Origin: Crocinitomicaceae bacterium | Lineage (GTDB): Bacteria; Bacteroidota; Bacteroidia; Flavobacteriales_D; Crocinitomicaceae | DNA: 64,000 bases | Assembly: GCA_024643725.1 (NCBI GenBank) | Contig: JAHEMJ010000013.1 | Coordinates: forward strand, 201,556 to 265,555 | Direction of reading: 5' to 3' | Program-made: the position numbers and the translations under genes | Part shown: positions 62,603 to 64,000 of the stretch, one piece after another | How positions within the stretch are numbered: the first letter of the stretch is position 1 | Layout of the letters: every line of letters starts with the position of its first letter | Notes under the pieces: model-generated | The model's input: the letters and a program-made list of their open reading frames with translations, nothing else | Database searches by the model: none | Told to the model about the DNA's origin: nothing

Positions 62603-63253
62603 ATGAAAAATCTGAAAAAACACTTTTTAACATGGATCATTTTGAGTTTCATTGGACTCTTTGGGTTTTCATGTACGGAAACGAAATCAGGAAAGATAAA
62701 AGATTTGGATTCGATTCGCTCCACTTCCAATTACCACAGCAAACCAAAACCCATTCAATCCGCCGATGTTTTTCAAGCGTTATTGGATCGATACAACCAA
62801 GACTCCGTTCAATTAGCCATTTCGAGCATGTCAAAAGACACGACGGACTCTTTCCTCGATCAATTCATTTTTGAGAAAGCCGATCGGTATTATTTGACCG
62901 ACTCTAATCAACATGCCTATAATCACCGTTTTTGGTTATTCAAAAACGATTCCAATGCCGTTAAAAACACCTTTTACAATTGGTTTGACCAACAATTCTG
63001 TCAACGAAACGCTACGATTAAAATACTTAGTCGTCAAAAACTATATCCAGGAAACCTTGTGTTTATTTGCACCAACCAAAGCATACATGTGGTCAGCAGT
63101 GAATCAAAAATTGATTTGCTCAAATGGCTGCGTTTTATTCAATTTACTGAAAATAAAACGCGCTTTATTTACATTTGTCAGCAGGTTAAGAACAAGCCTG
63201 CTCTGTGGTATTCGTACAACCTTAAGAAAACAACGTTAATTCCAGCACAATGA
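62603..63253 (+). CDS. Lipoprotein of unknown function
   Basis: The 216-residue protein has a signal sequence with a lipobox-like 'LFGFSCTETKSG' (Cys at about residue 24). The mature part is basic and aromatic, with 'ADRYYLTDSNQHAYNHRFWL', 'NTFYNWFDQQFCQRNATIKI' and 'FIYICQQVKNKPALWYSYNL'. No domain is recognised. It overlaps the next small gene by four bases (ATGA), so the two are translated together. The codon use is normal for the region. Confidence 0.7.
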   Translation: MKNLKKHFLTWIILSFIGLFGFSCTETKSGKIKDLDSIRSTSNYHSKPKPIQSADVFQALLDRYNQDSVQLAISSMSKDTTDSFLDQFIFEKADRYYLTDSNQHAYNHRFWLFKNDSNAVKNTFYNWFDQQFCQRNATIKILSRQKLYPGNLVFICTNQSIHVVSSESKIDLLKWLRFIQFTENKTRFIYICQQVKNKPALWYSYNLKKTTLIPAQ

Positions 63254-63585
63254 ACCTATTAAATCGTGGACAAATCGTGGTCTTTCCCACAAATGAATTT
63301 GAAAAATGGGCGACTCAACACAGCGAAGAAACGTTGTATTTTTCAGAGAATCCAGAACCATCCGTTTATTTGATCGAAGAGGAATTCTGGGAAGATGAAT
63401 TGATGATTGAAAAATACCGAAAGAAAATCATGGCAAGAGAATGTTCTGAAATTTGCTTAGATCAAAGCAAATGGCCTGTGGTAAAGGACAATGAAACTTT
63501 TTTTCGTTACTTTAAGGCTCACCTAGGCATTATGGTGGTGGACTTATTAGACACTGACCTAAGCTTAGAAGAGCTCGAATTATAA
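63250..63585 (+). CDS. Small acidic cytoplasmic protein of unknown function
   Basis: The 111-residue protein is acidic, especially 'YLIEEEFWEDELMIEKYRKK' and the tail 'VVDLLDTDLSLEELEL'. It has no signal or membrane segment. No family is recognised. The start overlaps the lipoprotein stop by four bases (ATGA), and its end overlaps the converging CYTH gene at the palindrome TTATAA (63580-63585). It is probably expressed from the lipoprotein promoter. Nothing in the sequence shows a role. Confidence 0.7.
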   Translation: MNLLNRGQIVVFPTNEFEKWATQHSEETLYFSENPEPSVYLIEEEFWEDELMIEKYRKKIMARECSEICLDQSKWPVVKDNETFFRYFKAHLGIMVVDLLDTDLSLEELEL

Positions 63586-64000
63586 GCTCTTGAACAAATT
63601 CGCATTTAAATAACGTGGATCATTGGTTACTTCCTCTCCTAGCCAAGGGGGTAAAACAAATTCCTCATCCGAAGAAAGCAATTCTATTTCTGCCAAAATG
63701 AGTCCTTCGTGTTTGCCATGGAAGACATCAATTTCCCATGTGTGCCCTTGAATAGAAACTTCATAACGCGTTTTTTGTAAGCACTTCAATTGAGCGACCT
63801 GTATCATTTCATTGGCGTCCTGAAGAGCAACCTCGTATTCAAATTCATGTCTCGAAATCCCTTTCCCCATCTTAATCGTTAGAAAGGCTTTTGTTCCTTT
63901 CACTCGAATACGGATAGACTTTTCGTCATCCTGAAACAAATATGCTTGTTGAATTTCATGCTTTGCTATTGTAGCTTCGTTCATCCAGTCCATGGATTGA
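63580..64000 (-). CDS. CYTH-domain protein, N-terminus cut by the window end
   Basis: The frame runs through the ATG at 63993 without a stop (upstream codons CAA TCC), so the true start with the usual 'EIERKFLV' motif lies outside. Visible CYTH features are 'EIQQAYLFQDDEKSIRIRVK' and 'AFLTIKMGKGISRHEFEYEV', then 'KTRYEVSIQGHTWEIDVFHG' and 'LILAEIELLSSDEEFVLPPW'. These charged strands form the triphosphate tunnel of CYTH/TTM enzymes, which act on inorganic triphosphate or similar substrates. Length fits a single-domain member (about 155 residues). The exact substrate is unknown. Confidence 0.88.
   Translation of the reverse strand, partial: QSMDWMNEATIAKHEIQQAYLFQDDEKSIRIRVKGTKAFLTIKMGKGISRHEFEYEVALQDANEMIQVAQLKCLQKTRYEVSIQGHTWEIDVFHGKHEGLILAEIELLSSDEEFVLPPWLGEEVTNDPRYLNANLFKSL

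Overview
The window comes from a member of the Bacteroidota, most likely Flavobacteriales and possibly Crocinitomicaceae-like; the family-level call is an inference. The evidence is a set of secreted proteins with type IX secretion (T9SS) C-terminal sorting domains, a PorQ homologue, SprB-type repeats, a DUF4476 protein, a fused E1 alpha/beta dehydrogenase, an archaeal/eukaryal-type ProS, and many -7 promoter boxes of the Bacteroidota form TAnnTTTG. Most of the window is ordinary chromosome with tight operons. Accessory character is confined to a few spots: two toxin-antitoxin pairs, a gene-free repeat block at 7.5-8.5 kb, and a decayed gene plus a tandem repeat array at 18-20.3 kb.

Layout. 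1-1.3 kb: the end of a T9SS cargo gene, then a YefM-YoeB toxin-antitoxin operon whose promoter carries three TGTAC boxes spaced exactly 12 bp. 1.3-7.4 kb: a four-gene RND efflux operon (TetR regulator, TolC-like, membrane fusion, RND pump) behind a perfect palindrome. 7.5-8.5 kb: no convincing gene, but two 246-bp direct copies exactly 500 bp apart, plus hairpins. 8.5-18 kb: a secreted coiled-coil protein, a DEAD-box helicase, two T9SS cargo proteins and a PIF1/RecD-like helicase. 18-20.7 kb: a RhuM-family pseudogene, a small outer-membrane protein, a GIY-YIG protein, three tandem 109-bp units and tmRNA (ssrA). 20.7-28 kb: a large gliding-motility-type (T9SS type B) protein and a GH29-DUF4838-GH29 glycosidase operon.

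28-34 kb: a second RND operon of the same order, headed by a GbsR/MarR-type regulator and its own palindrome. 34-41.3 kb: a methyltransferase, an SGNH-like hydrolase with PKD domain, a pentapeptide-repeat protein, a T9SS protein and a MORN-repeat secreted protein overlapping a partner gene. 41.4-44.3 kb: an operon for persulfide/sulfite handling (CstB-like MBL-rhodanese protein, TauE/SafE exporter, methyltransferase) with a Crp/Fnr-like box at its promoter. 44.3-50 kb: a chalcone-isomerase-like protein, a second DEAD-box helicase, a DUF4139 protein, a ParE-type toxin-antitoxin pair and an Asn-rich repeat DUF4476 protein. 50-54 kb: an exonuclease/GIY-YIG fusion, a PhnP-like hydrolase and an acyltransferase pair that looks like aminolipid (ornithine or glycine lipid) synthesis. 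54-64 kb: a sigma factor, PorQ, a TrmN6-like methyltransferase, ProS, an LTA-synthase-like sulfatase-fold enzyme, the E1 fusion, two small lipoproteins and a CYTH protein cut by the window end.

The T9SS cargo genes and porQ belong to one secretion route, although they are scattered. The two RND operons are separately regulated paralogues. I found no CRISPR array, prophage, insertion sequence or rRNA, and no tRNA other than the tRNA-like part of tmRNA. I do not see a clearly new multi-gene system. The best candidates for follow-up are the tmRNA-linked 109-bp array, the paired 246-bp element, the phased YefM operator, the RhuM-family pseudogene and the GH29-DUF4838-GH29 cluster.
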